Part shown: one piece after another, positions 26,045-38,400 of the stretch
Numbering within the stretch: the first letter of the stretch is position 1
How the letters are laid out: each line of letters opens with the position of its first letter
Assembly (NCBI RefSeq): GCF_901709675.1
Contig: NC_051093.1
Span: 3,183,053 to 3,247,052, forward strand
Reading direction: 5' to 3'
DNA: 64,000 nt
Source: Syngnathus acus
Taxonomy: Eukaryota; Chordata; Actinopteri; Syngnathiformes; Syngnathidae
The notes under the pieces: model-generated
Told to the model about the DNA's origin: nothing
Database searches by the model: none
What the model saw: only the letters and a program-made list of their open reading frames with translations
Program-made: the position numbers and the translations under genes

Positions 26045-26950
26045 TGTGGTAGATTGGATCGAGCAGTCAGTGCTCGACTGTGTTGGTCTGTCTGTATTGG
26101 AGATGCAGGGATGGTGTGGCGAGGGCTGTGTGTAGTCGTGACGGAGCACCCAGTAAAGATCGGCTCGTACTGCATCCTTGCCTCCGTGTGTTATTGTTAG
26201 AGCAATCAATCAGCAACCCACTATAAGTGACAACACTACAGAAGTTTATCAGAGCATAAAGCCACAACATGGTGTCAGAAGACGGAGTTACGGAGTAAGT
26301 CAAGGACAGTATTCAACGCAGCACTACAGACGCTGAAGTCTACCCTCACACAAGCGCCTGTGCTGAGGTACTACGATCACAAGCAGCCGCCGCTGACTCT
26401 GCAAGCAGATTCCTCAAAGGATGGACTGGGAGCCTGTCTGCTGCAGGATGGCCACCCGGCGTGCTATGCATCAAGAGCGCTCACGGACACTGAAAAAAGA
26501 TATGCGCAAATCGAGAAAGAATTACTTGCCATAGTGTTTGCTGCTAAAAGATTTCACCAGTATGTCTACGGCAGAACAGTAACCGTGCAGTCTGATCACA
26601 AACCTTTGGAGGTCGTCATGCGCAAACCGCTGAGCAAAGCGCCAGCACGGCTGCAAGGGATGCTTCTACAACTGCAGAGGTATGATTTAAATGTGACATA
26701 TACACCAGGCAAACACATGTACATCGCGCCACAGCGAGCAATGACAGTGACAATCTCAATGAGAACCCTTGTGACGAGAGAGTTGTGTATGCCTTGGAAG
26801 CCACATGCGCTGAGTAAGGAAACACTTAGCCAACTGATATCAGCAACGGCAGCAGATGGCGTGTTACAAGCTGTATGTGAGAAGCACTTGAAGGGCTGGC
26901 CCATGAAAAAGAAAAGTCTGGACAGTAAACTACACAGTTACCGGCCAATG
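26045..26950 (+). mobile_element. truncated LTR retrotransposon: 5' LTR, primer site, RNase H
   Basis: The LTR (26045-26269, TGTGGTAGAT .. CACAACA) is followed directly by a primer-binding-like TGGTGTCAGAAGACGG (26270-). After a short leader the sequence jumps to the Ty3/gypsy-type RNase H region: LTLQADSSKDGLGACLLQDG, YASRALTDTEKRYAQIEKEL, VQSDHKPLE and a YTPGKH-type motif. gag, protease and reverse transcriptase are deleted and no 3' LTR is seen; the end is cut by the element at 26953. Superfamily call (Ty3/gypsy) rests on the RNase H motifs. Confidence 0.85.
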
Positions 26951-26952
26951 AG

Positions 26953-27667
26953 TAGGGGTGTAAATAGCCGGTTTTGTCACGATACGATATTTGCCGATAT
27001 CTTAAAGCCTGCTGTGATTCATTCACGATACATCACGATATAGTGCTCCACGATCGATATTTTTATTTTATTTTTTTAAATAAAAAATATAGAACAATAT
27101 CCTGATTTATAACAATTCATACGCAAAATCAACAAGGTACTGCAAACTAGTATTGTAGGATACAAAGTGCTTATTTTAACACTGAACTTTATCAAATTCC
27201 TATATTTTTTCTCATATAAGTAAAGAAAAATGAATATTCTTTCTTTTTTTGTAATACCATTAACTTTAAAGTGCATTACTGAACTATTTATTTACAATAA
27301 TTTTAATTGTCCGTTGAGCCATCTTTTCTTTGGAATCCAAAGTGCTTCCAAACGAATGATTGAAGCCCAAAGGGGAGCGAATTTCCTCGTCTTCTTGGAC
27401 ACTAGCCATAGCACCAGCCCAGGAGCCGCGTAGTTGTCGGCTCCCCTTTCACGTGCCTGCTCTGCTCACAACACAACACGCCGCGCACTGCTCCCGGAAA
27501 GAGGAAGCAAGCAACAATGAACTGGATTTCAAAATAAAGTCGCGTCTAATGTCCGAGGTCAAAAACGGGCGATATAGATCGATGTTTACGTTTTGCATCG
27601 ATGCCATCAAATCGTAGAGCATTATATCGATTAATCGATGTGTATCGATGAATCGTTACACCCCTAT
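26953..27667. mobile_element. hAT-like non-autonomous DNA transposon
   Basis: Short terminal inverted repeats TAGGGGTGTAA (26953-26963) and TTACACCCCTA (27657-27667), with subterminal CGAT-rich palindromic motifs (ATCGATTAATCGATG). This is the typical appearance of fish elements beginning GGGGTGTAACGATTCATCG. The 715-base interior has no transposase. It is inserted into, or abuts, the retrotransposon remnant. Confidence 0.7.
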
Positions 27668-28086
27668 TACTTACATCACACCAAAAAGCCTCCGAATTTG
27701 TCTAGAAATGCTTTAAGATAGTGTCAAAGCACTTCATGAATCTGCTTAACTCCCTTCAACATAAAATCCACACACCCCTATTGAAATATTAGCTTTTGTG
27801 ATGCTAAGGAAAAAAAAACCCATGAAAGATAGTTCATTTGTAAACATTTTCCACCATTGTACCCTATAACTGAAAAAAATAAAAGGAGTTTGTCATGGAT
27901 TTTTATCCATGGGATGCGTAAGCTTGCCAGCTCATGCTGTCACAGAGACTCAATAATGAACCAGAGGCGTTGTTGTAATAAACATTCATTGAGTTAAAAA
28001 ATGAATAAATATAAAATAAATAAAGATAAATAAGACAAATAGAGCAATAAATAGGTGTTCAGACGGCGTCCCCCGCGGGCTGCGGG
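27668..28086. other. AT-rich interval and interferon 3' UTR
   Basis: No gene recognised. The segment next to 28086 contains ATAAATA-rich sequence that would be the 3' UTR of the minus-strand interferon. Confidence 0.4.
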
Positions 28087-28955
28087 TCACATCGCGGCCA
28101 CGAGCAGGTGCAATTTCTGGAGGTGCATTTTGGTTTCGCTCCGGATCAACTCCCACGACGCGCTGCTGCCCTCCTGTGAGCGCACAGACACACAATCGCA
28201 CGTTACGCACCCGTTACGCAATACTTGGAGTACTCGTACGCAAGAGTAGGCTACTCACTGTGCCATTGAGGGTAGCGTTGGTCAGACTGCCGTAGTAGTG
28301 GCGCAGCTCTTTGGAAAAACAGCCTTCCATTTTTGCCGGTGAAATCTAAAGAAAAAGAGAAAACGGAGGTTGACAAGTGACATATGTATAAGGAGAAAAA
28401 GTTTCACGAGAGACATGAGAAGAGCGCAACCGAAAGGCGGGAGTACATACACACGCGCTGAGCTCTGCCTTCTGCCTGTGAACGACGATGAGCAGCTCTT
28501 CCAAGTTATCAGCATCCCAGCCGACTCTGGAGACGTTGACTTGCTCGTATAGATCCAGAATATGTCCCAAGTTGTTCCGTACAAACGTCACTTTGCACGC
28601 CGCCTGCAAGTAGAGCTGGTCAACGTCTGCGCTCTGATTTACTGTCACAAAACAGGAAACGTGTCTTACCTCAGATTTCTTCACCTGCTGGTAAAGTTTT
28701 CTTGGGAACGGAAGCGGAAACTCCTTGTTCGTGATGGGACCACCCTGGAAAGATATTTCGTTAGTTGCAGACTGAATGCGGACCCCATCGGACCCAGCCC
28801 CGAAACCGCGAGGATGCCATACTTACCAAGTCCCGCAGTAGAGACAGACACCTGTCACTCAAGTCCGTGTATCGTTTTAGCCAATCGCAGCAGAGCGTGG
28901 GGACGAGTACCCCAACGAGGACGAAGACCACTTGTGCGCGTCTGAACCACAACAT
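28087..28955 (-). CDS. type I interferon, group I (two-cysteine) type
   Basis: Secreted antiviral helical cytokine acting through fish type I IFN receptors (CRFBs). Five exons, all introns phase 0: 28955-28827, 28744-28670, 28603-28451, 28345-28259, 28173-28087, totalling 176 residues. This five-exon, phase-0 architecture is the hallmark of fish type I IFN (tetrapod copies are intronless). A signal peptide (MLWFRRAQVVFVLVGVLVPT) precedes mature CCDWLKRYTDLS. Family landmarks are FPLPFPRKLYQQV in exon 2, LGHILDLYEQVNVSRVGWD in exon 3 and SSASWELIRSE in exon 5. The CDWL start, the SAC in exon 3 and a SWEL motif lacking the CAWE cysteine resemble the spiny-rayed fish IFNd/IFNh type. Two or more N-glycosylation sites (NVS, NAT, NGT). 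The precise subgroup needs a tree. Frame is intact throughout. Confidence 0.88.
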
Positions 28956-28994
28956 GATGAAGCTGATATGTCCCAAATGCCACACAACTCTACA

Positions 28995-29070
28995 CTTATA
29001 GTATTCAAGACAGGAAAAGGAAAACAGGAGAATCCCATGCCACAATTCTCTTTCTACTCTCACTTTCCAA
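28995..29070 (-). promoter_or_regulatory. interferon proximal promoter (TATA-like box, IRF-type sites)
   Basis: On the minus strand, ACTATAAG (29002-28995) lies about 40 bases upstream of the interferon ATG. Further upstream, GGAAAGTGAGAGTAGAAAG (29068-29050) holds consecutive GAAA half-sites like the IRF-binding positive regulatory domains of type I IFN promoters. Assignment is by motif and position only. Confidence 0.55.
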
Positions 29071-29206
29071 ACACGTGCAAGCACACACCCACACACACCT
29101 GACTGAACGTCGCTGCATGGGCCTATTTGAGCGATTAATAATGATAACATATTTAATATTTCATATTCGAAGCAGCAAACTTTTTCTGTTCAGACAAATA
29201 CATCAA

Positions 29207-29300
29207 GTCAAGTCAAGTCAAGTCAAGTTTATTTGTATAGCCCTAAATCACAAGCAGTCTCAAAGGGCTTCACATAGACAAAAATGGACAATTATTCTCA
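29207..29300 (-). mobile_element. SINE-type 3' tail (reverse copy)
   Basis: (TCAAG)n followed by TTTATTTGTATAGCCCTAAA and GCAGTCTCAAAGGGCTTCAC, the reverse complement of the copy at 18040-18140. It sits between the interferon and rdm1. Confidence 0.75.
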
Positions 29301-29454
29301 AATTTACATCAGTAAATTAATTAATGCATTTGTGCTGACATAGCAAAAATAAAGCTTTTATTGGAGTATTGTGAATGAAATCACGTCATGATGAGGGAAA
29401 GCAAATTGCTCCAGGTGGTTTCGTCACTTCTATAGTTTCTTCTTGAGAGGGGAA

Positions 29455-29660
29455 GCCCTTTCACTTTCCTTTTTCGCGCACTCGCAAGCACTACTGATGA
29501 CGTCACATTCACTCTTGCTTTGCCGAGTCGGACTAACACTGCCATTATTTTGTTGTCACTATTTTACTGTTGGCGACAAAACAATCATAGTCAACTTGGA
29601 ATAAGTAGGACATTTCATTTTAATCATTTTAAAAATGTTGGTTTCGAGAGGGAAACCCCG
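29455..29660. promoter_or_regulatory. ISRE-like and kB-like motifs between interferon and rdm1
   Basis: CTTTCACTTTCC at 29458-29469 reads GGAAAGTGAAAG on the minus strand, a full match to the GAAANNGAAA IRF/ISRE core. GGGAAACCCC at 29650-29659 fits the kB consensus GGGRNWYYCC. Both lie in the 0.9-kb divergent interval, 190-390 bases before the rdm1 ATG and 500-700 bases before the interferon ATG. Which gene they serve is inference. Confidence 0.5.
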
Positions 29661-29849
29661 TTCATGTCATGTCGTCATCCGGTATTTCATTGGCTAACAC
29701 ACGTCGCCCCGCCTTTTTCCGGAAGCGCGCCAAACGTCAGCAAAGCTCTGTACTGTTGACGGGCGACGACTCAAGATGAATTACAACCATTTCCCTTGGT
29801 GCTTATTCACTTGCGACGTTCATGGCGATATTTAAGAGGACTTTTCGCC

Positions 29850-31605
29850 ATGGAGGTAGACCTATTGGAATTCTGGGTTCCTGTGGAGTCGAACAAGACT
29901 TTGTTTGTGTGGAACATCACGCCGGAATTCACCGAGGCGCACATATACGTCAGTATGACATACGTCAAACTAACCTGCCTCCATTTTCGGACATTATTCT
30001 GTGTCGTCATACACGTGTACATGTTGGTATGCGAAGTACGTGAAGCATTTTAAAAAAGTATTTTTGTGTGTTGTAGGAGCGCTTGCACGCGGTCTTCTCG
30101 TCCTACGGTCCCCTGTACCTATTGAAGGTGCGTCCTAACGCCCCGCTGAGCACGCCTGGTTTCAACGCCATAATCAAGTTCTACTCGGCGGCTCAGGCTC
30201 GCAAAGCCCAGCAGAACACGGATAGACGCGCCCTCTTCCAAACCACGCCACTCACGGTGCACAGTTTGCACACGCACATCGCCTCGTCTTTTTCTACTTC
30301 TTCTCATATTGTTCTGTGTGTATATCTGATCAGGTGAGGCTGAGCTCCAAACAGACTCCTCACTTCCTGTTGGGGAGCAGACCTCTGACCCACGCACGCT
30401 GCGTGGAGTTGGCCAATCATTGCCTCGGATTCAACGGATGGACGTGTGACATCATCACAGTAATTTCATTGTCTTATGGTTGAAGTGTTTCTCCTGGCGA
30501 GGGCAAGCGTCACGTGACCGGAGCGCTTCCTGTGCTACAGCTGAAGGAGCTTCCCGCTGAGGATGTCGATGAAGATGAAGCAGGTGGCCGGGTGCGTGTG
30601 AAGCTGGGCTGCGTGGTCCAGATCTCCTTCCCGCATCACGGCGTGACCACGCGAGGAGCCGCCGTGGTGGAGGACGTGTTTGAGCGTGAGGGTCAGTGAT
30701 AGTGTAACATGGACACTGTGGACTTTTTTTACCTATCATTCCACAACAACTGTTGGGTCTAAGTACCATCAGACATTAATTCACACACTGAAACAAAGAG
30801 GAGAAGACAACCACTATTCATTTTACTCGCGAGGAGAACCAACAGAGAGCACTTTGGTTACAATCTTACTTCAACAGATATTAAGTAAATGTGAGATAAC
30901 TTGCATGCTGTTACTTAAACATTGAGTAAATATGGGATAACTTATATGCTACTTCAACATGTATGTCTTTTCTATAACACTTAACAAAGAAAAATAGTCC
31001 CGATCAGCAACAATCTATGAATAAAAGCTACCGGAAGATAAGAAAGGAAGGAAGGTATGTATGATTGGGACTTAAAGAACTCTCTGGAGTCTTTGTTGAA
31101 GCAAAGATATGAGGCCCTCGGTCAGGCTGACCAGTGCTTTTATAGGTTACAAAAGACAACCAATCGTACCTAATCAATTGGCTTATGTGCGTGCGTGTAG
31201 GTCCTGAGATGATGCTGCAAAAGCGTCGCAGCCTGCACAAGCTGGTGCGAGACAAAGCGGCGGCGCAGGCCTTCTCCACTGTGGTGCTGGTTCTGCTAGG
31301 TCTGGAACCGCTCGTCACTGTGGCAGCGCCATCCCGGCTGCTACTCACGTGTTTTCTTGTGTCCATTAGGTGAGGGTAAAGTCATGGTGGAGCTGCGATG
31401 CTCAGCAGAACATCTGTTCCTTGAGGAACCTGAAGGACTCATCCAGGTTCACGACCGGGATCAGGAGCAGGTGATATTTGCGATTGTTTGATGTCTGGGC
31501 GATGTTGGTCAATCCTGAGTGATGATGTCATCACGTCAGGTGGAGAACCTACCTGCTGATGAAGACCTGTGGGAAAATGAAGACCTGGACCTGTCTGTGT
31601 GGTAG
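29850..31605 (+). CDS. rdm1: RAD52 motif-containing protein 1
   Basis: RDM1 carries an RNA-recognition motif and a RAD52-type motif; it binds nucleic acid and is linked to the response to cisplatin damage. Exons: 29850-29948, 30077-30256, 30334-30459, 30541-30691, 31201-31299, 31370-31470, 31540-31605, total 273 residues with an intact frame (human about 284). The start is MEVDLLEFWVPVESNKTLFV; human RDM1 opens similarly (VPIESDKTLLVW). The RRM continues with LHAVFSSYGPLYLLKVRPNA and GFNAIIKFYSAAQARKAQ. The RAD52-like motif is RCVELANHCLGFNGWTCDII. The C-terminal half keeps MMLQKRRSLHKLVRDKAAAQ and GKVMVELR. It is transcribed divergently from the interferon. Intron 4 carries an LTR-like repeat. 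Confidence 0.9.
30800..31135. repeat. LTR-like repeat, copy A (rdm1 intron 4)
   Basis: Shares TTTTACTCGCGAGGAGAA, TAAATATGGGATAACTTATA, ATGTCTTTTCT and GATAAGAAAGGAAGG .. ATGAGGCCCT .. GGTCAGGC in the same order with 42555-43146. The pattern fits a diverged LTR or its solo copy. No coding domain. Confidence 0.65.
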
Positions 31606-32480
31606 ACTCGCCACATACTTTGAGCAACTTCCCCAATTCAAGGTTTTGTTTTTTTGATGCATTTCAACATTGTTTCATCTGACGAATGACGATACAGTGC
31701 TGCCTTAAGATACGAGTTTAATTTGTTCCTTGTCCACACTTGAATCTAAAAACACTCGTGATCTCTATTTATTGAAATGGATGCGAATGCCTTTGATCCA
31801 AAACACGACCAGACATGTATTTTTTGTTCCTGAGGAATGGCCCACTTCATCACATTTGCAATACTGAATGAAACATAAAACACACTCCGTGTCCGCTGTG
31901 GGTTTGTGATACGCTTCTTAGAATGTCTGAACTTGCAAAAATGGTCAAATCTTGCCTAAGCTAGCAAAACTAGTGCATTACTAGCCAGTTTGTCTCTGGT
32001 GACATTTGGAGAGCGTTTGTCAGGTTTTCAGTCAAAGGGTGACTTCCAGTTGGAAAGCTCCTTTTAATCCACAAACAAGTTTGACATCACAAAGTTTACA
32101 AAACATCAACGAGGAAAGGTGGTCGGACTCAATAGCTTAGCCTAGCATTAGCTACCAGAGCCCGGAGAATTAAGTTTTATAAAACCAACAATACATATAC
32201 TCAACGATAGACACTTAATGTCGGAGCTGTCCGTCAACATGGTGTCACGACCTTTTTAACAACGATTTAATGCAACACACATTTGCTCTAATTACTTCAG
32301 GTGCTACAATACTGACGATACAAATTTTCAACATTGGCATATCCAAATCTACACCAAAGCAAATGTGATTTAAAAAAAAAAAAAAAGTATAAAAATCAAG
32401 ACACATTTCAGCACTGAGCAGGCTCCTCGTGGTCCACCATGTTGGTGATCGCCGCTGACTCGACAGTTCAGCTTGGCGTC
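31606..32480. other. rdm1/itga3 tail-to-tail interval
   Basis: AT-rich, without coding exons or recognised repeats. It should hold the 3' UTRs of both genes, which converge here. Confidence 0.4.
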
Positions 32481-35400
32481 TTAGTCCACGACGGTCCAGG
32501 TTCGCCAGCGTTTGGGTTTGGTTCTGCTTGTGGCCAAGACGGCGTCCTGGCACGCGTGCCGCTCCTCCGCCGGCAGGATCCGACCCCGGTGCTGCGCCGC
32601 TGCTCGCCATGTGCGACTGCGCACAAAGAAGCCGCACTGTGGACAGTGACGAAGTCAGCAAAAAGACAAGAAAGGGAACAGGAAGTTGATAGGAAGCAAG
32701 TAAGAGGGAATGAGCTCTCTTGAAAAACAAAAGAGTGAGGTTACCTTCCACAGCAGCATGCAGATAAGCGCTAGCAGGCCCAGTCCAACCAGGATGGATG
32801 CCAGAATCATCCACAGGGGGGCGCCACTGCCCATCTGTCTCTCCAGGTCAGGGTAAGCGTAGACCTCCATCTGCAAACAACGACAGTGCTGCATCAATGT
32901 TGTTGTTGGCTGCAATCAACAGCGATAGCACGCTCTTGTAGCACCTGTGCACCGGGGGGCTCCATGTTGATGACCCCCAGCCTGAGAGTGGCCTTTCCCC
33001 GGATCAGCACGGCCCTGGCGTCCATGTAGTGCTAACACACAAATGCACAGAGGAGTAGCTTCAAGCGCTCCACTCGGGAGTGCTATGAAAACCATTTGAG
33101 CTTTTCATTCATATCTTTATCATTTCCTTCTTTTGAATACAAGAGAGGGAATTTTATATCGTGGAGATAGAGTGACTGATTGCTGCAGAAGAACCTCCAA
33201 CATGGTGGCCTTCCACAGGCGTGCTCGCAGCGTCACGCTGGCGCTCTTCTTCACGTGCGACAATTGACATGAAAATTGCACGCACTTGGCACCGCCGTTC
33301 ACGCAGTCCTAGACTCAAAAAAATAGAAACGCAGATAGTCACTAGAGTCGGTGTGCTTTGTTGCACCTTGACTTAGGAGTTTACGATGGCTTCAAGTGGA
33401 TCAGTGAGTTCCAACTCATAAGGTCTCATAAGTGGGGTACTCGTAAGTCAAGGTAGCGCTCTGGCAAATTTTGTGCTGGGTGGGGACGGGAGCTCCCCCT
33501 GCTGGAGATCCTACCAGGATATAAGATTTGTTGCTGCGAGGTGGGCCGCGTAACGCTCCCTCGTCATTCCTTGCTTCCTTTTCCTGGTCTGGATTCCACC
33601 TTGCCCACCTCTCCAGTTCCTCTCTGGAAAGCTGCAACACAACACGTGTTTAACAGGTTGACATTTTTAGACAAGTGGTGGTGGCTCCTGGAACATATTG
33701 GAGGGAAATATTTTCGCTTAACTTGTCCTTTAAAACTCCAATGTTTTCCCCTCCCTTTTTGAGTTGAGGCGTCGCCATGGTTACCGACCTTGAGGCGGAG
33801 CGGGTTGATAACGTCGCCAGAGGGAACGCATCGCGACTCGGCGCTTCCGTTCAGCGTGATCTCAGTCAGGTAGAGCAGCCGCTTCCCGTTGGACAGCTCA
33901 CTCGGCCAATCGAACGCCAGCTCCAGGTTGCCCCGGCGACCTGGTGGCCAACCGCCCACATGCACCTGCCGGATGGAAGTGCTGCTCACACCACGGAACC
34001 TCAAGTCAACATTGACTTGGGTTCCAAGCCCCTCACTAGCTACCATAGCATATACTGTTGCGAGACGGCCATTTTGTAGCATTTTTGGAGGATATAAAAA
34101 AGCATTTTCAGTGAATATTTTAGGGACTGTTGAGGTCCACTATATCCAAATCTCTATTTCAATTGTTGGGAATGAGTGAAGGATTAGGAACCGAGCCGAG
34201 GACTAGCCTGGAAGGTGAAGAGAAGCAGAGGACCCACGTCCTGCGTGGTCTTCATGGCAGACTCGCCCAACACGTGACCGCTGAAGGGGGTGGGGCCTGG
34301 CTGATGGGTCCTGTCAAAGCAGGAAGAGGGTGAAGCTGAGATGGGGTCCCAGAGTTTCCCCTTAGTGCAGTACTCACAACATGAGGGAAATGTCCACCGA
34401 GAAGTTGACCATCAAGGAGACCCAAACTGGAGTCAAGTCCGTCTGCTCGCTGAGTCTGAACACAAAAGTTAAGGCCGGCCTATTCAAATTTCAGGGTCCA
34501 AAGAGACCTTTTCAAGGACCAACTTTAACCGCAATTAAATCGACCAACTTGTTACAAGTGAGTGAGTGTGCATCCTACGTGGACATCTGCAGCAGCAGCT
34601 CCACATCCCGAGTATCCCAACTGATCTCTGACGGCTCCAAAATGATCCACACTTCGACCTGGAAGGCAGCCAAGCTTCAGCTCCGTCATATAAATAATGT
34701 GCATCAAAGGATGAGGGAGAACAAAAATCAAGCCGCAAAGATTAAGGACAAAGAACAAGGAAAGGAAAACAAAAAACATGAATGACAAAATGAACAAAGA
34801 ATCAATCGAGGAACAAAAAACCGAACAAGTGTCTGAAAGGTTCCATACCGTTTGGTTGCTTTTGAATGGGTTCCCAATCTCGCAGAGAACCACAGAACCT
34901 TCCACGGAACATTGGACTTCCTGGACGCCACCCTGAAAGAGGCACAGACACTACAAGTTCATACCAGGTCCAAGTCTCGTTCCAGACAAGTCCGGGTTAT
35001 GTTCAAGTCAGGTCTATGTCAGTGCCAGGTCAGGTCCAAGGGGCATTCCAGAGCTGTCTTGAAGACACGTTCAGTCTCGTGTTTGGACTAGGACTTCCTG
35101 GTTGAGTTCAAGGCACCTTTGTTCGGACTCCGGAGTAGACCAGCGCAGGCGGGACGCTAACGTTAAGAACGGCCAAGTGAGCGTCCTCCTCTGTGTTGCT
35201 GATGTTGACCGCCAACAGAAGACGGTCTACACCACCCTCGTAGAACCACACCTGACGGCCAGAGCACCTGAAACAACCACAGTTTTCAGTGGAGGTCCAC
35301 TCAGAACCACAAAGCTGTGAACTGTGGTCCGCTGTGAACCGAGCTCTCCAGACTTACGTGCTCAGTGGCTGCTGCCTGAAGTCTGTGAAATGGGCTGTCA

Positions 35401-38400
35401 TCTGCAGGTTGCTGTGGCAAAGGTTATCAGAACCACACGACTTCTGGATGTGAACCTGCAGAACAATTTCAAAAGGTTTCTCCTACTGCTTCACTTGTTC
35501 CCAGATTATATTGGGAAGGAACTTCATACAAACTAATTGTTACCTAATGAAACTTCAATATGGACACAAATACGACTTAATACTGACCCATAAAAGATTC
35601 TGACCTGGGTTCGGACGGGTTGGTGTCTGCGGCTAAGCACGGGAAAAGATGCCAGGTCCTGGAGGGGGTCTTTGTTCTTGGGCATCTTCTGGTGTAGAGA
35701 CACATTGAGCGAGAACACCAACGCTTCCACTTGGTCTCGGACCGGAGTCTGACGCAAAGTCACAATCAGTCAACGCGTTCCGTAGGTCACGTTTACTTCT
35801 CATCGGGGTCTCACCAGCAATCCGACACTCAGAGTTTTGCAGCGACGCCCAGGAACTAGCAACAAGCCGGAGTACACGCTCTGACCATTGCCACGGAAAC
35901 GCAGGCGGGGCTTCAGGCTGCTGACGTCGGCGGCCACGGAGAAATGGACGGCTAGTGGACGTGCAGATAGGGACGAGATGTCATCAGCATCACAGTCACA
36001 TTTTTTTCTGTGTCTGTATGACTGCAATAATGTGACCTTGATAAATGGTCTAATTTGCAAAACAAGGTCACAGAGGCTCTTTGTGTGTTTGTGAGATTTA
36101 CTACACACACACACGAGACAAACAAGAGGACACTGAAGGACACTTTGATGTCATCGATGTGTTTGTGTGTCCCAGTTAAATACTGCTATCGGCAGTTGAC
36201 TTGAATTCAGCCGAGTCATTGATACGAATTGTGTGTGTGTTTGTATGGGGGGGGGGGGGGGTGAAGGTCTACTCACTGATGTTGTCTCGCTGGTGCATCT
36301 TGCCAGTACTCCGCGTGTACGAGAAACAAAGCTCCACCTCAACACTGACACACACGCATACAGAATTAGAATGTTGTTAGTATGTTAGCGGGCGTTTACA
36401 GCTCTCACCAAAAGTCACAAGTGTTGGGGTCCACTATGTTTGGGGACACTCTTATGGTTTGGTTGAGGTGAATCACTGGACGGGTTCTGCAAGTCATCAA
36501 CGTAAATGTATGTTCAAATGCTGATGCTGAGCCACAACGTTCTCCTGGTGGCTCTAAGAACATGTTACAACACTGCTTGGGCAACATGACCCAAGCACTA
36601 AAGAATCAGTCGGGTTCTACAAAGCGTCCTATGGCGAGACAGTAACAGTGAGCCCGTACCTGAGAAGGACGGCGATGTCATCCAGAGAGCCAACCAGAAG
36701 GTCTGGATGTTTGTTGCCATCCACGTCCAGTCCGGCGGACAACGAGAACCCGAAAGTGGAGAAACGAGTCGACAAACTGCTGCCGGTGATAACCTGCGGA
36801 GGGCGCCAAATCGCAGTCAGACATGCGTGCGTTTGTGGCGGTGTCCACGTGTGAGGCACCTGGCTGGGTTGCGTGGAGAGGCCAGTGCTGCTCCCGCGCC
36901 AGATCAGAACGCTTCCTGTTCCTTGGAACGGAGCGCCCACCGCAATGTCTGCAACGCACACATGACTTCACTGTCACATGACACAACAAGATGACCGTTC
37001 CTCACCCTGAAAGCCGTCTCGGTCGAGATCCCCGGCGTGGGCGACAGCCATCCCGAACGCCGAAGCGGGCGGCCCCTTCAGCACTAAAGTGGGCATTGAG
37101 TGAAAGCGCCCCCCTGCGTTCATATACACGTAAACCGCCCCGCCCACTTCCTGCTGCCGCCGGAAGTAGAAAGGCGCGCCCACCAGCAGGTCGCACCACC
37201 TAAGGATCACAGTTGGTCAGACATCGCAACCATTGAGGGAAGAGCCTCGCTTACCCGTCGTTGTCCAAGTCTGCGGCAGCCACGGCGTTCCCGAAGTACG
37301 AGCCCGTCTGTTCTCCTCGCAGCGTCTGCCGGATGGCTAGCGCACTGCCGGTGCCATTTTTGACTGCCAGCAGCACAGAACCGCGAGCGTCCTCTTTAGT
37401 GTCTTTTGGAGCACCTGCTTCGAGGAAACACAACTTAGTATATGACATGTCTTTCATATCCAACTTTAGCTCTATGCACTAGTGCACGCTTTGCTCCTCG
37501 GCAAATCAATTAATGTGTCAATGCAGCCATCACCTGATTGGACAGACACAAAGAATGTCATCACCTGTTACTATGGTGACATCATCCTGTGAGAGAAGAC
37601 TCGCTGCCTGAGTGACTGAATAGCCTACACACACAAACACACACGCACACACACACACACACATTAATTTCATGATGTAGCCCACCTGTTAGCGTATAAC
37701 CCTTTGTTACCTTGCTGGTAACAAATAGCTTAGCGATTATCACACAAACACTGTTAGCATTTAGCCTTGAAGTTGAAATGAAGCCTTTGCATCATTGTTA
37801 ATACCTAGCCTCGCTAATTCCTTGTAGCCTGACTTTTAGCATACACCCTGGCTGTCAGCTCGCCTCTAATGCTATTAGCATTTAGGAGAAGAGAAACTGA
37901 CCTAAGTAGATGTTCCTTCGCTGCAGGTTTGGGAAAGCGCTCCTCCTGGTGTCAAAGGCAACATCAGGATTGTTCCAGCTCACATGGACGTTTCCTGCAG
38001 GACGAGAAGGAGGACAAGTCAAAGGAAGCAAAAAAATCAGGAAACAGAGAAGAAGAACAAGGAGTCAGACCTTGCCATTGGTAACTTCCAGGCGATCCGA
38101 TGATGATGTCATGGCGAAAGATGGCGGCAGACATTCCCGAGTTACACATGACCTCCCCGCTCACGTCGCCCAGGTGACTGCACACTCGCGCGCACACACC
38201 CACACACACACGCACACACACACGCACACACACACTGCAGTGAGTGGGCGGGGCCTGCTGACAGTAAACCCCCCCCCCATCCCTATCCTGTACCTGCACA
38301 CCTGCTCAGTTGTCCGCCATTGGTCGTCAGCATCTGCATGGCGAAGGTCGTTGCCACGGAGATAACAGCGACCGATCATGTGCCGGAGTTTGGACGCGCC

